Of a stretch of 64,000 nucleotides of DNA, positions 27,387-38,734 are shown piece after piece (positions within the stretch are counted from its first letter, which is position 1; every line of letters begins with the position of its first letter). This DNA is from Fennellomyces sp. T-0311 (Eukaryota > Mucoromycota > Mucoromycetes > Mucorales > Lichtheimiaceae), in NCBI GenBank assembly GCA_025266875.1, contig JALLLT010000028.1, positions 434,001 to 498,000 of the forward strand. The letters run 5' to 3'. Under the pieces are notes generated by a model. That model saw only the letters and a program-made list of their open reading frames with translations. It was not told where the DNA came from and searched no databases. The position numbers and the translations under genes are program-made.

Positions 27387-29003
27387 ACGGATTCTTGCTT
27401 TACAAAAAGGAAGTAAGGTTCAGACTCAAACAACTTCTATCAGTTAGAAGCTGTGCTACTTGAAAAAAAAATCGCATTATCACAAGTTCGAGTACCGCGT
27501 GCCTCAACAGTAAGCAACCATGTCACCGGTCTATGCTTACTTTCACCATTCCAAAGCACTACTGAAGGCGTCTGCTGCTATGATCATGTGTTTAGCATGT
27601 TTCACAGGTCTGAACCTCGTCAACAAAGGCTTATCCTCCTAAAGCCAAGTCTGTTCCTGACAACTATGGCGGGCGCTCGTTATGGCAATTTCACTGAAGC
27701 AAACACCACGAATTCCGTAACACCAACAGAGTCACCTGGAGATTTGTTTACCATGATGATGATAATGGCATCATCTGTTGAGTACCTTCATCATCATCAT
27801 CATCGTATTCACGGAAGCCCAGCAAGAACCACATCAATTTATTCTTTAATAGAGTTGGTAGAAATACGGAATTACATTACATGGTCCTATGCGCACTTTA
27901 AGGGAACTATTAAAAGATTGGCTCTTGTATTTCTAACAGTGATTGGCAATTATGCTAAAGACCATTGCTTTCATTACAGAAGCTTATTACCCCGACGCTT
28001 CGGTAACTGTCATTCGCTGCAGCTGTCCTCCGATTCCTTATTGTTAACATTTCCGAACCAAAATAGCTTTTTTTTTGTTGTTTGACCGAAAAGCATATGA
28101 AATATCATTCGGTTTGCTTAGGTACGGTACGTATCATGTTAAACACGGGTTTATGTACGAGTTCATGTGAGTACTAAAGTAGTTCATAAGATGATTCAAT
28201 CATAATGATGATTCCCCCCCCCGGGTGTGTATTCAGCGTACGGCTGATGCAAATGTAGGAAAAAACTGGTGAAGTCTAGCCAGGTCCCTCCCCCAAACTG
28301 GTGCAGTACATTACTGCATTTGCTGTAAGGAAACCAAAGAACTTTCGACACATGACAGGATGTCAAGCATGACAGAGAGCAGCTCTCTTATAGGAATCCA
28401 TTGTGTATCAATACATTTGATACCACATTTCATTACCACTAAACAACCTCCAGAGCCTGGACCCCTTGGCAGATCATCAAGGGAGAGGCTAGCTCTTTAG
28501 TAAAACCGGTTCACCTGCTCTTCAAGGAGAATCTATATCTGCATTTTTCTTTGATTGTTGGTAATAGTGTTTCCGTACACGATCCGTTGTTCCGAGACTT
28601 GTGGTAAGATCGCCACTCATCCCCTTTTTCTGCACAGACGCAAGTTCCATAAATGTAGCAATATCTAATGAGTTGCTTATAATTTATGATGATTCAAGTG
28701 CTCTAAGCATTTGCGAAACAAGAAAGTAGAGATAATCAATCAATAAATATTTTTCTGGAGAAACTTTGACTGCTGCTACAAGGTACAAAGGATAATATCA
28801 CATGGTCTCCTATTCTTGTTCAAGATAAAGTTCAGATCCTAGAAACGGGGAAGTAGGCAATACGTTCTGTTTGTGATAGGAAAAAAATAAATAAATACAC
28901 GATATATATTTTGGGGTAGTTTTCATATACAAAGAATCTAATGAATGAGTAGAAGGAAAGGAATGACTATTACTTGATCAAAATGTAGTAGAGATTATGC
29001 ACA
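27387..29003. other. 1.6-kb intergenic region
   Basis: No convincing gene. A 210-codon plus-strand frame at 27453-28085 has no start context, introns or recognisable domain and contains simple His and Met runs. A C10 homopolymer is at about 28207. Confidence 0.5.
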
Positions 29004-30732
29004 TTACACTACAGTAGTAGTGAGATGAACGCGACCGAGAAGTACCAGCTCTCGGTACGGTCGTTTTGGGGGAGGGTATGGCCCTTTTGTTAAAAGACAA
29101 AATATCCACATAATAGATTGAGCAACACGTCGTCGTTTTCGTCGCTGGACTTTTTTTCGCGGGAGTGACTTTGCATATTCTGTCCGTACGCCAGTACTAC
29201 GCTGTGTAGGAGGAGGAGGAGGAGGAGGAGGTTGAGCAGGAGCCGGTGAGGAGGATGAAGCATTATTAGCGAGCAAAATCGATGAGCAAGGCTTGAGCCA
29301 GGGATGAAATAAAATGAGGTCGAGCGATGCACGCGCATTACCAGGTGCCAGCATCCTTCGGAGCAAATCCTTTGCATCTATTATATAATAATAGGGCTCG
29401 CATGTAAGTTTTTTAAGATCATATGTAATGCACGTGAACGTACGTACCTTCAGACAGCTGCTGTGGAATGCTAAAGTCTCCATGCATCATCTTGCTAAAC
29501 AGTTTACGATCATTTGGTGCACTAAATGGGTATTTTCCAGCAAGCATTCTATACAGAATGATTCCCATAACCCAGACATCAGCCGAAGTTTGATTATACA
29601 CACCGCATGAAAGTTCAGGAGGAATATACTGCGAATTCCTTTAGAACGTACATGTAAGCATCAATAATAACCCCGAATTCTTTTGCTCTTACGTACCCAC
29701 TGAATCGCCAATATTCGTCGTTCACTTTGTCATCTGTTTGCCGCGTGATAATTCGAATGGAACGCACATTATCATAATCATCGAAGAGTATCTCCGTTCG
29801 TGCGTTTTGATCATGTTGCTGCTGTTTGCACGCGGCATGAACCACACGCGCAAACTTTAGTTGACATCGGACTTCGTCACCAACGAGTGCATCATCATGA
29901 GGCTCGTCTGGCGTTTCAGTGAACCATGTTGTTGGTGGTCGATAGTTTGCGTTCGAGGATGTAGAGGAAGAAGATGGTGAAGAAGAAGATGAGCAGTCGG
30001 ACACTCGGACACTCGATGATGGTGGATACTGTTCGTTGGAGTTACGTATTGGCGTTGCCATAGTTTCTCCTTCTTCGGGGATCGTATAGAGATGCCGCCC
30101 CTCAAGCGGACCTATCGGTTGTCGGTAGTGTGAAAAAGCAAAGATAGTCGTATCAAGCTGGGGAAGAAAATAAAGAAAAGAGTATTTAAGTAAGTTTCAG
30201 TTTCTGCGTGAAAAAGTGGCGTGAGCTTCGGCAGGAAACCTCCAGAACGGAAACAAAGAAAAAGGGGGATGTGTTGGGGGAAGGACGCGGTGTTGACTAT
30301 TACTACATTATTACAGTGATGAAGTGCATACATATGCACGATCTTGTGTGGTCCAAAGCAGTGGCCGGTTTGTGTAAGGCACTGGTTTAACCAGAATGCT
30401 GTATGCATTCTACTTTTCCTCAGAGAGTCCCTGCCGAAAAACCCCAAAGCCAACAAAAAAGTTGTAATAGTAGTACATACCTGGTCTGTCAAAGATGTCA
30501 AATGCTCAGCACTTGATGGTCCAGCGTCGCCATTTGCAGTTGGTACCGGTTCGACTGTAGGTAATGGTGGACATTCGGGTGATAACATCCGCCAATCGCG
30601 CGCTCGTTTTTTACTGCTAGATTCGTCGCCTTGACTGTCGGGATGTTCTTGTTTGTGGATTAACAGGAACTTGCGAACATTGCGTCGTATCCGTGATAAT
30701 AGGCCAACTCGATGTGGCTCATGACGCCGCAT
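29004..30732 (-). CDS. Kinase-like protein, C-lobe only (Tribbles-like?)
   Basis: Exons: 30732-30481, 30157-29697, 29638-29448, 29377-29004, in phase, 425 residues. Residues 1-145 are basic and Ser-rich with no glycine loop or VAIK lysine. From about residue 145, LKFARVVHAA then ILFDDYDNV resemble the Tribbles segment after the catalytic loop, but the HRD and DFG residues are absent. From about 235 the C-lobe is clear: QYIPPELSCG (APE region), SADVWVMGIILYRMLAGKYP, LFSKMMHGDFSIPQQLS, AKDLLRRML and FHPWLK. The tail has a proline run and a KKVQRRKRRR stretch that could be an NLS. Tribbles pseudokinases are scaffolds for ubiquitin ligases; that role is inference. Alternatively it derives from an active CAMK-type kinase that lost its N-lobe. 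Confidence 0.6.
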
Positions 30733-33700
30733 CGTCCCGCTATATGTTGAATTAGTAAAACTCGCGTTCGTATTATCCGCGTCGTTGACGTTTTTTTTAA
30801 CAAAAAAAAAGCGAACGTCAGCGTCTTTAAGGTTTTTTAAAAAAATATATACAAGGAAGGAAGAAACAATTTTGGACGTTTGTTGATGTCTCCTGCTATC
30901 GTTATATGCAATAACTACCTAGCCACGCGAGACGCATTGACAAATGGGGAAATTTACCACCATCGGGAAAACCGGATCCTCATCCTCCCCCATCCCGGCC
31001 AAGCTCCTTGACTGAAACTATCACCCCAATTTACCTACCGAGACAATGCATGTAAAATTATGATCTTTATCAAAAACTGTTTCATCCGCGCTTTCTCCTG
31101 GTAAGTATAGCAGTAAAGCATATCTTTACGTAATATGGCAGTAAAAAAAAAGTCATTTGGATTTCAGATATGTCTGCTGATTTATTCAAGTTGCCTCGAT
31201 CTGGTTGCTACAGTTGAAAAAATTATTGACTATCACCACCACTATCCAGTGGCAAAATCCCATTGACACAAAACTTGCCCCACCTCCTTTTTCCGACTAA
31301 TGTTCTGTCCCCCTGCATCTCTCACTTACCTTTTGAAATTGATGGGATCTCTTTTTCAAAGTGATGCGTCTGGTTTTTACTTCCTCTTCATCTCGACATT
31401 ATTACTATGCACTTCAGTAAATTTGCTCCTTTTGTCGTCTTTTTTTTCCACAGCAATTGCTTTTATGCACGTGCAACTCTCTCTATTATCGCACACACAA
31501 AATTACTTACATGTGCTGATACTTTTATACGATCACCCCTTCGTTCCCATGGAAATGGTCAGCATCACAACAGTTAATTCGCAGTTTATTGTGTGCGGAA
31601 AAATTAGTAACCATGGACGGCAAACCATGATGGCCTGTGTGTTATGTGCACTGTAAGCATAATGTATGCAAAAATAGGTTGCATACCACCGTGCATTGAT
31701 ATTTAAATAAACCTTGAGAAAAAAAATGAAAGCGGGAAGTAGCACTCCTGCTGATCGAAATATAAAGGATCGACTGTCGGTTAACAATTTAGCGAGCTCG
31801 ATCTGCTGTCTCCGAGATCTCTTGTAATTGTTTGACACTACACTCCCCCCCCCACCTGTTTGCCACTCGGTCGCCGCTTTCTCTATATGCCAGTTGACAA
31901 AAAGATAATCATATCTGCTGTGGAAGAGGCTAGAACAAGAAATATTAAAAATTAAGTTGTGCCTATTCTTGGCATCACTTTTGATATATATAAAAAATCC
32001 GCATGCTCCTATTACTGATATCGTCACGGGGTATATACTATAAGAAAGTTTACTTTTCTTCTTTTTACAAGCCTACATACTGAGCTTAACAAGGGACAAA
32101 ACTAATGCAATGCCACTCTTCCTTGCGACACTTTCCATTTCTTCTTATCAAAACAAGTACACTTTTTGTTACAACACCGAAATTATTTTTATAGGAAAAC
32201 AAAGTCATATCATTCGGTATGTTGTATACCAAAGTCCACTGTTTACTCCTTAAACTTCAATATGTCATTTGCTAGATTTATTCTTTGGCTTTTTCGTGTC
32301 ATTAGTTAGGTAACATTCATGTAGTTGGTTGACTCAGCACGCGCGCGCACGGAAACGGAAGAAGCATTCTAGTACTTTGCATTTGCATCGGTTGCATATT
32401 CTTAAAATGATTAAGAATTCCGAGGAATTGAGTTTGGAAATACTACTGCAGTTGCTTTATAATGAAGTTTTAAGATGATTGGGTGCCATCCATGGATCGG
32501 GATCAGTCTCAATCTGGCAGGGCACCTGTGGTGTATACCGCTTCCTAGTAACCAAATGAAGTTTGATTCTATACTAGTGCTCAATTTGAATAGGAGGCGA
32601 ACTATTTTTGCTACTGTACGGATGTTGTTCGGAAACGTCGCCGATACGATGTGTTGCCTTTATTTGTCAGGTAAGATACAGAGGTCGCATCAAAGGTCCC
32701 CGGTTTGGCTGCAGTCGCCAACTTTGGCTTAGTAATCAGTAGTGAGATCCTTGATCATTAATACTTTTTGATCATACGTACCCATTTCTATGAGTTTTTC
32801 AGGTGGAAAGGAAGCAGGGTTCCTATGGCTTCTTTTGCTTCCGTCTTCAACTAAACTTCCAACCTTACAGTTGATATATAATAACTTTAAGATATACAAT
32901 TCGCACGAATATTCCATTAGAGGTGCTATGTGAGCATCTGGAAGTCGATTACTTGCGACGACATGATAAGCTACTAATGATCACCTTTCTTCCGTCAATT
33001 TTCTAAGCGTAGTATAGAGTTACAATATCATACATTTTGAATAAAATAACTTCCAAAACGATATCTATCGTACTGCTACTTTACAGTGTAGCACTCGTCA
33101 TTTTACCGTCAAAGATCTGTAGTAGCGTTGTTAGATTTACATATAGCCAGGTTCAGGATTCACTTCATATTTGAATAAGATTCTCTAAAGTTATCAAGAT
33201 CTGCAATTAACCAACAAAATTGAACGATATTGCTTCGTGAAATCTATGAGGAATTTGACTACTTCTATTACCTACAGCTAGTAAAGAATAGAATTTTTGT
33301 CCTTCCCGAGGAATCTTCAATAGATAATATTTTACTGCGTAGTATATATACGCCTAATGTTTCTGAATCAGTTTTTATATGCTGAATTACGCCCTTCTTT
33401 CTGCTTTACACCATTGTCGAAACAATTTCGCGTAGTCATCATCAATCGCGGGTAGGGAATACATAGTATCTTCTTCGCTCTCATATTTACTACCCGGGGT
33501 GCTACCTGCTTCCAATAAGTAATCCAGAGGAGAAAACAAATACGCAGGTGAATCATAGAAAAACTCGATTTAACCAATTGATGTTGATAAAGCACCACTG
33601 TTACGTATTCAAAGCCGCATATTTCAGGACAATAAATGTTTTGCCAGTGCATCATTTTATAACAGTAATTGAAACAGCATTGGCAAATCTGAATTACCCA

Positions 33701-33923
33701 AATTGGCGCGGAGTGAAAAGTACAAGGTTGCATTTTTTCACAATAAAGCCTACATACAAATGAATCTTTGCGAGTAACACTGTACAGCATATATACGCAA
33801 CCGCTATCACCAAAGTCAAACAGTTTTGATACATTGGATGGTTTGTTCAATAACAAATTACTTCATAACAACGTACTACTATAACATCTCTGTATTATGT
33901 TTATTTGAGCTACGTACTACATA
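30733..33923. other. 3.2-kb gene-poor region
   Basis: AT-rich, with no coding region I can support. An imperfect inverted repeat at about 30779-30826 (GTTGACG plus T-run against A-run plus GCGAACGTC) lies in the promoter of the kinase-like gene. A poly-C run is at about 31847-31856. Short frames at 31300-31656, 31533-32027 and 33368-33856 show no domain, start context or splice structure. Confidence 0.5.
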
Positions 33924-34111
33924 CAGTCGAACCCGCCTTGTGCAGAACAGGGAAATCGAATATGTTGATGCACACAGTGAGGTTGTGCACCAACCGAGAG
34001 ATAGTCCATACAGTCATACCTTCTTTGTACCGCTTTAAGAATTCCAAATACTTTGATGCATATAGTGAGGTTTTGCACGAAACGGGAGCTGCACAAACCG
34101 GGGGTCGACTG
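33924..34111. mobile_element. 188-bp TA-flanked MITE with internal 88-bp duplication
   Basis: Terminal inverted repeats CAGTCGAACCCGCCTTGTGC and, inverted from the right end, CAGTCGACCCCCGGTTTGTG. TA flanks both ends (33922-33923 and 34112-34113), as for Tc1/mariner or pogo elements. The interior is two diverged copies of an 88-bp unit; GATGCACACAGTGAGGTTGT at 33967 aligns with GATGCATATAGTGAGGTTTT at 34055. The second unit begins with another ACAGTC, so the element looks like a tandem doubling of a terminal region. There is no coding capacity. Confidence 0.8.
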
Positions 34112-34113
34112 TA

Positions 34114-34468
34114 CGACATCTTTTACATTAGTATCTAGTTGACAATATGGATCCACGCAATATCTTCGAGTACATGTCAATTTTGACAGGATCGATTGCC
34201 GGTTGCTTACCTGGGACGGTGCCCGTTTGGGCCACCTTTATTCGGGCATCGACTTCAGACCGATATCCTAAAAAGTCGGTTATAATGATCGATCCTCCGG
34301 TCTACCCGTCCGAGTCCCGATCCCTAATTCGAATACCGTAGATAATCTAAATCGTAAGGCCGCACATCTGCGGAACGAAAAGCAAGTGACAGAAAAAGTG
34401 TATTCGTTTGTTTTGTGAGCGACACATTATAGGGCTATCTATGCAGGAACCTGCTGAGGAGTAAATAG
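34114..34468. other. Spacer between MITE and transposon
   Basis: About 355 bp with no supportable gene. It ends with TA at 34469-34470, the left target-site dinucleotide of the next element. Confidence 0.5.
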
Positions 34469-34470
34469 TA

Positions 34471-37104
34471 TGGTGCATACTGTTTTGAATCGTAAAAACT
34501 TTATTTTGTTCGAAATCCTCAAATTTTTTAATCCCCGCGGATCAATAATGTGCCGACAACTGTATTATGTTAGTCGCAAACACCTGGTCTGCGATGTGAG
34601 GCATATGTACGTGTAGTAAACTTTTTGACTGAGTCATATGCTTCTTTTCCATCAGCAATGTCATGGTATGCCTGGATATATCTCCAGCAACGCTTGTAAA
34701 AGCGCCTGATCTTCGTAGGGGTAACCTCGCTGTCAGGATCGTCATACACTGGCGAAATTGAATCAAGGAAGCCATTGAGGTTCTTCCGCAATGCAGGCAA
34801 CGAATAGTCACATTCTCTACGTGCGATTAGTTTTGCGGCTCCCCAGTAGCGTTCAATCCAGTTGGTTTCGCAGTGAAATTTTGGGTACAGGTCAAAAATG
34901 TGACCTTTCTCTACCACAACTTCTTCAAGCATGGTCTTTTGACCATTGAAATCGGGTTGCTGTGACAGCATATGATACGGACAGCAGTTTCCTTCTTCAT
35001 CTTGTGGCTCTTTTTCGCCGCATTTTGCCTTCCATGTCTTGCCTTGGTCCTCAAACTCTTTAAAGCGCCCAAGATTGCGTTCTTTTAGGACAGTACGGAC
35101 GCCTTTAGCATAGAAATGCTCGACCTCTCTTGTTCCTCCTCTGTTTGTTCTAACGCTCACCAATTTGCTGTAGTACATTGGCTGTGAAAGGACGTTGCCT
35201 TTGTACATCATCCAGCCATTTCGCATGGGCCTTGGGGCATCCTTGGCAATTTCCTTATCTTCTAAGTTCATTCGGGATACCAAAAGAGCATCGTCTGGAT
35301 ACGCTCGATGGTTGCTTGACTGGTCAAAGATAAAGAGCGCCTGGCAATCGTCATGAAGCCGTTCAAATAATGGAATTGCATCATCCACCAGTTGGGTATA
35401 CAGATCAGTGGCTTTCCAATAACCGTTACGGCTATTGGCTTCCTTGAAGGTACGTGATGTCCAGGCTCTCGATCTCATTGTTCCATGGCAAGGACACTGG
35501 AATTCACTAACCATAATGGATCCACCAATTGACTTTTTACGGATAGTGGATTCGTCCTCATGCGTCCACACGTCTTCCTTCGCATCGTTTGAGTAGAAAG
35601 TACTCTCGTCGTGAGTAACTATCACAATTTTCTTTTTACCGTTTGGTATCACCGGCGCCTTGACTATCTCTTCTTCGTCTCCTTCGTAGTCCTCCATCAA
35701 CTTCTTGCGCTCCACCATGCGCTTTGTCCATTCTTTGCGGTATTCCACAACATCAGCGCGTTCATGGCCGTCGAAGTAAACGTCTTTCTTATACTTTGCA
35801 TATCGATATCCCCAAGAAATCATATGGTTTCGAAGAACTGAAGGAGAGATATTGCCTGGCATTCCAATCAGGTTAGGTATAACCTTTGTGTTTAGGTCTT
35901 TGGCAATATCCCCCAAGGTACGCTTTGTTTGCCTTGTGTTTAGGATCAAATCCTTGGCAGCAAGTTGGATGTCTTCATCGTTCAAAAGAGAAGCTCTTTT
36001 CGCATGCTTCCCTTTTTGGTGTTCCGATATTTTTTGAAACTGTAGGTATTCCTTTGCCCAAAGTCGGATCGATAATGGGCGGTAATATTTCGAAGGTTTC
36101 GTCCATGCCTTGGCTGCTGCCTCTTGCGATGCCTTCATTGTCCGCATGCCTGCGATGCGATACCCGAAGTACCAGTAGACGCTTCTGTACTTAGATCGTT
36201 CGTAATCGGGCATACTGTTTGCTGGGTGCGTCTGATTCATGTGGGTATCAGCAATAGGCTCCAAGGCTTTGTATGCGGCTTTCATTGCGTCGATGTCATT
36301 GTCGTATGGAAATACCATATCAATGACTTCAGAATCAACAAAATCAGCTGGGTTCATCTGAGACTCTGATTCCACAGTAACCGTATTTTCGGCTGCTGTG
36401 GGGTTGAGGGTTGCGATAGGAGGGAAAAAACTGGAAATTGACATATTTCCTATGGCCATTTCTGCTGCCTTTCGCTTTTTGTCCCATTTTGTTGTACGTC
36501 CAGTACCCCAGTATTTTCCGCGGGAAGTCTTCTCTGTATCGGAAAGGCAGGTAAGGGCGCTTGGCTGATATGACGCCTCCTTCAATAGCTCTTCACTCTC
36601 ACTTTCCGAAAGTTCGCCCAAGATCGCGAAATCGTCAGCGATGTCAATTGAACTGGTTACTTCCACTGATGTTGGAGCTTTTACGTAGTTTCCGTCTTTA
36701 TCACGGAGCTTCTTAAGAGCTGCCTTGGAACGCTTGCTTCGTGGCATATTGAAAGAAGAAAAGAGAAGGGAAGAATGACAGCCACAACCGCAGCATCGAG
36801 AAGTATAGTTACACAATGTCATTATGGTTACACACAGCTTAAAGTACGCCTACGGGATAAGATGTCCTGTTCGAAATCCAGGACCCCTCTGCTTAAATTT
36901 CATTTTCCGACAAAACTTTGAACCCTTTAAACTTCTCCAGTTTTTGTTTTCATGCAATTTCCCGCACAATAATTGTTCTTTATAGCATAACAAATAGATA
37001 TTGTGCGCCGTTTTAGAAAATACCAACTTCTCGTTGCGTTTATACATCTGGAAGTTTTTCATCGGGATTTGAAAATTCTTCACTATTCAAAACAGTATGC
37101 ACCA
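34471..37104 (-). mobile_element. Complete Tc1/mariner-like transposon (2.63 kb)
   Basis: Perfect 20-bp terminal inverted repeats, TGGTGCATACTGTTTTGAAT at 34471-34490 and its complement at 37085-37104, each flanked by TA (34469-34470, 37105-37106). It holds one long uninterrupted transposase frame on the minus strand. Intact ends, target duplication and open frame indicate a recent, possibly autonomous copy. TA targeting and the NxIExxWG-type motif point to the Tc1/mariner-IS630 group, but the protein is much longer than classical members. Confidence 0.88.
34570..36747 (-). CDS. Large DDE transposase, Tc1/mariner-like
   Basis: Single-exon transposase, 725 residues from the ATG at 36747 (an in-frame ATG at 36822 would add 25 Cys-rich residues; 36747 is preferred because a basic MPRSKRSK start follows). 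Residues 1-150 are charged and acidic, and a probable DNA-binding helical region spans about 180-320. Putative catalytic residues, numbered from the 36822 ATG: Asp in VTHDEST (about 404), Asp in IFDQSSNH (about 499) and Glu in NWIERYWG (about 657). The D-to-E spacing of about 158 is far above the 34-41 of Tc1/mariner, with a Cys-containing insert (KCGEKEP to NCCPYH) that may bind zinc. No frameshift or stop is seen. Related DDE proteins are, from memory, known in other fungal genomes. Confidence 0.83.
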   Translation of the reverse strand: MPRSKRSKAALKKLRDKDGNYVKAPTSVEVTSSIDIADDFAILGELSESESEELLKEASYQPSALTCLSDTEKTSRGKYWGTGRTTKWDKKRKAAEMAIGNMSISSFFPPIATLNPTAAENTVTVESESQMNPADFVDSEVIDMVFPYDNDIDAMKAAYKALEPIADTHMNQTHPANSMPDYERSKYRSVYWYFGYRIAGMRTMKASQEAAAKAWTKPSKYYRPLSIRLWAKEYLQFQKISEHQKGKHAKRASLLNDEDIQLAAKDLILNTRQTKRTLGDIAKDLNTKVIPNLIGMPGNISPSVLRNHMISWGYRYAKYKKDVYFDGHERADVVEYRKEWTKRMVERKKLMEDYEGDEEEIVKAPVIPNGKKKIVIVTHDESTFYSNDAKEDVWTHEDESTIRKKSIGGSIMVSEFQCPCHGTMRSRAWTSRTFKEANSRNGYWKATDLYTQLVDDAIPLFERLHDDCQALFIFDQSSNHRAYPDDALLVSRMNLEDKEIAKDAPRPMRNGWMMYKGNVLSQPMYYSKLVSVRTNRGGTREVEHFYAKGVRTVLKERNLGRFKEFEDQGKTWKAKCGEKEPQDEEGNCCPYHMLSQQPDFNGQKTMLEEVVVEKGHIFDLYPKFHCETNWIERYWGAAKLIARRECDYSLPALRKNLNGFLDSISPVYDDPDSEVTPTKIRRFYKRCWRYIQAYHDIADGKEAYDSVKKFTTRTYASHRRPGVCD

Positions 37105-37106
37105 TA

Positions 37107-38117
37107 AACACAGTACTTAAAACTATTTTGATGTAAATCTCGGACTTGTTTTTCTGATGGTTATAAAATGATAAAGTGTTTAGCGTAACGAGTACAGAAT
37201 ATCATAATAAGTGGTATCATTGGCTAATGTAATAAAGCTAACAAAAAGAAGACTTCGGGAAGAGTTACTCGCGCTCCTGTATGCAAGGCGATCCTGCTGT
37301 CAAGGGGAACTTTCATCTCGGACGCCGAGATTGAAGGTTCAACTGCACATGAGCATAATTTGCCTAGCGAACCAGATATTCTGGGAGTCGATATTTTGGG
37401 CACAAGCATCATCAGGCCACCACCGCGAGCCATACTAATGACCCTATTTCTTTCCCTACATGGACTCAGAATTAAGAGTGAAATTGCGGCTATCCAACCA
37501 CATACCAGTGATGATCACAGACAATATTAGTGTGGGTACCTTACATATGTGTTCAACTTTTCTAATCCTTGGTTTACATTGTCATATAAAAAAGGTTCTG
37601 CATTCTCCTCTTGCTTCCATTCAAGGAAATTGAAAGGTCAACCAGCACTGTTCCAGTCTCACGAGTCTCCCTAACCACGCAACACAAGCTGTGTGTATAG
37701 CTAGCTTTTGTGATAATGGAGTAGACGTGATTCTCCAGCAGAAGGAGATGTATGACTCCTTGCTCACACCTCTTACTACGTATAGTTTCGAAGAAGATAT
37801 CATCGGCTCGTTGCACTAAGAAAAAAATCACTTGTAGTCTTATTACCATGAAAAAAATGTAAATAAAGATGCGGTTCTTGGTACCAAGATATCATAGTAT
37901 ATATATCCAGAGCTCTACTTGTTACAAGTGACGCTAAAACCCTACTATCCGCTTCTAAGCAAGCAGGTGTAGGATAAATCAAAATCACACGGATAGGTGA
38001 CCGCTTTCAGGGCGATACTGCCCTTCATGTATAGTCTTCAGAAATCATAGCCTCCTTGCTGAGTACCGATCTCCCAAGTAGTATCAATGCTACCCTGAAA
38101 CTGAAAAAGGTGTTGTA
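37107..38117. other. Intergenic, no gene seen
   Basis: About 1 kb between the transposon and the promoter of the small secreted protein gene. Short frames at 37211-37438 and 37574-37849 are unsupported. Confidence 0.5.
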
Positions 38118-38120
38118 GTA

Positions 38121-38128
38121 TATAAATA
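38121..38128 (+). promoter_or_regulatory. TATA box of small secreted protein gene
   Basis: TATAAATA lies 52 bp upstream of the preferred ATG at 38173, a plausible position for a TATA element given a short leader. Confidence 0.5.
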
Positions 38129-38172
38129 CGAAGTCATGCCAAGTGTATCGAGCCATCGTCTTCACTTGGACA

Positions 38173-38586
38173 ATGCCACATCTTCTCTATTCTGCTGCCG
38201 CCTTAGTCGTATGCGTTGCTATTACGGGGTCGGTTCAAGGTGCCCCATTAACTCCGGCAGACAATGTTGATGTGCGATTTACCGGCGGAACACTTTTAAG
38301 CCCATTGACCCATTCGGAAAGTCAAAAAATGCCAAGATCTCTATCTCTACTCGGTGCTCTTGGCCAAACGGATTCAGAGCCTAGTAAAGAAGGTCCCACG
38401 GATAGATATGGAGGTTCTTCACAAGATCACCGCCACAGTGCTGTGCAGCCGATAGAGCACCCGGAGACACAAGGACGTGCAAAAGTTACAACTTCTCGAA
38501 AAACTGTTGCAGAAGGAGGAAACCCATTGGACACAGTCGAGGAAGGAGGATCAAAGCTCAAAGACCAGGATCCTTTCACTGAGTAA
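38173..38586 (+). CDS. Small secreted protein, unknown function
   Basis: Unspliced frame of 137 residues from the ATG at 38173 (an in-frame ATG at 38143 would add 10). The start at 38173 is chosen because MPHLLYSAAALVVCVAITGS is a textbook signal peptide with likely cleavage after VQG-A around residue 23-25. The mature part is hydrophilic, rich in Ser, Glu, Gly and Pro, without cysteines or recognisable domain, and includes a VAEGGNPLDTVEEGGS near-repeat. A TATA box precedes it. It could be a secreted or wall-associated peptide; no function is assigned. Confidence 0.5.
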   Translation: MPHLLYSAAALVVCVAITGSVQGAPLTPADNVDVRFTGGTLLSPLTHSESQKMPRSLSLLGALGQTDSEPSKEGPTDRYGGSSQDHRHSAVQPIEHPETQGRAKVTTSRKTVAEGGNPLDTVEEGGSKLKDQDPFTE

Positions 38587-38734
38587 CGGTCTTCAGCGAC
38601 TAGTAATACGCAACTACATATAATCTCATACCCTTGCGAAGATATCCTTCCAGTAGTTAGGAATACTTTTACTCTTATTATCGTAGTAATGAATTAAAGT
38701 GCGTATAAGCGATCGAAAACTATATTTACGTTTT

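Noticed and set aside
27453..28085. 210-codon plus-strand frame
   Set aside because: No domain, no splice structure, simple His/Met runs, and it lies in the AT-rich flank of the Arp10-like gene.
33368..33856. 162-codon minus-strand frame
   Set aside because: Composition is that of random AT-rich DNA (many Cys, Tyr, Ile) with no recognisable feature.
36859..36885. Possible tRNA T-arm (TCCTG, TTCGAAATC, CAGGA)
   Set aside because: The loop is too long, no D-arm or acceptor stem can be drawn, and it lies in the 5' flank of the transposase inside the element.
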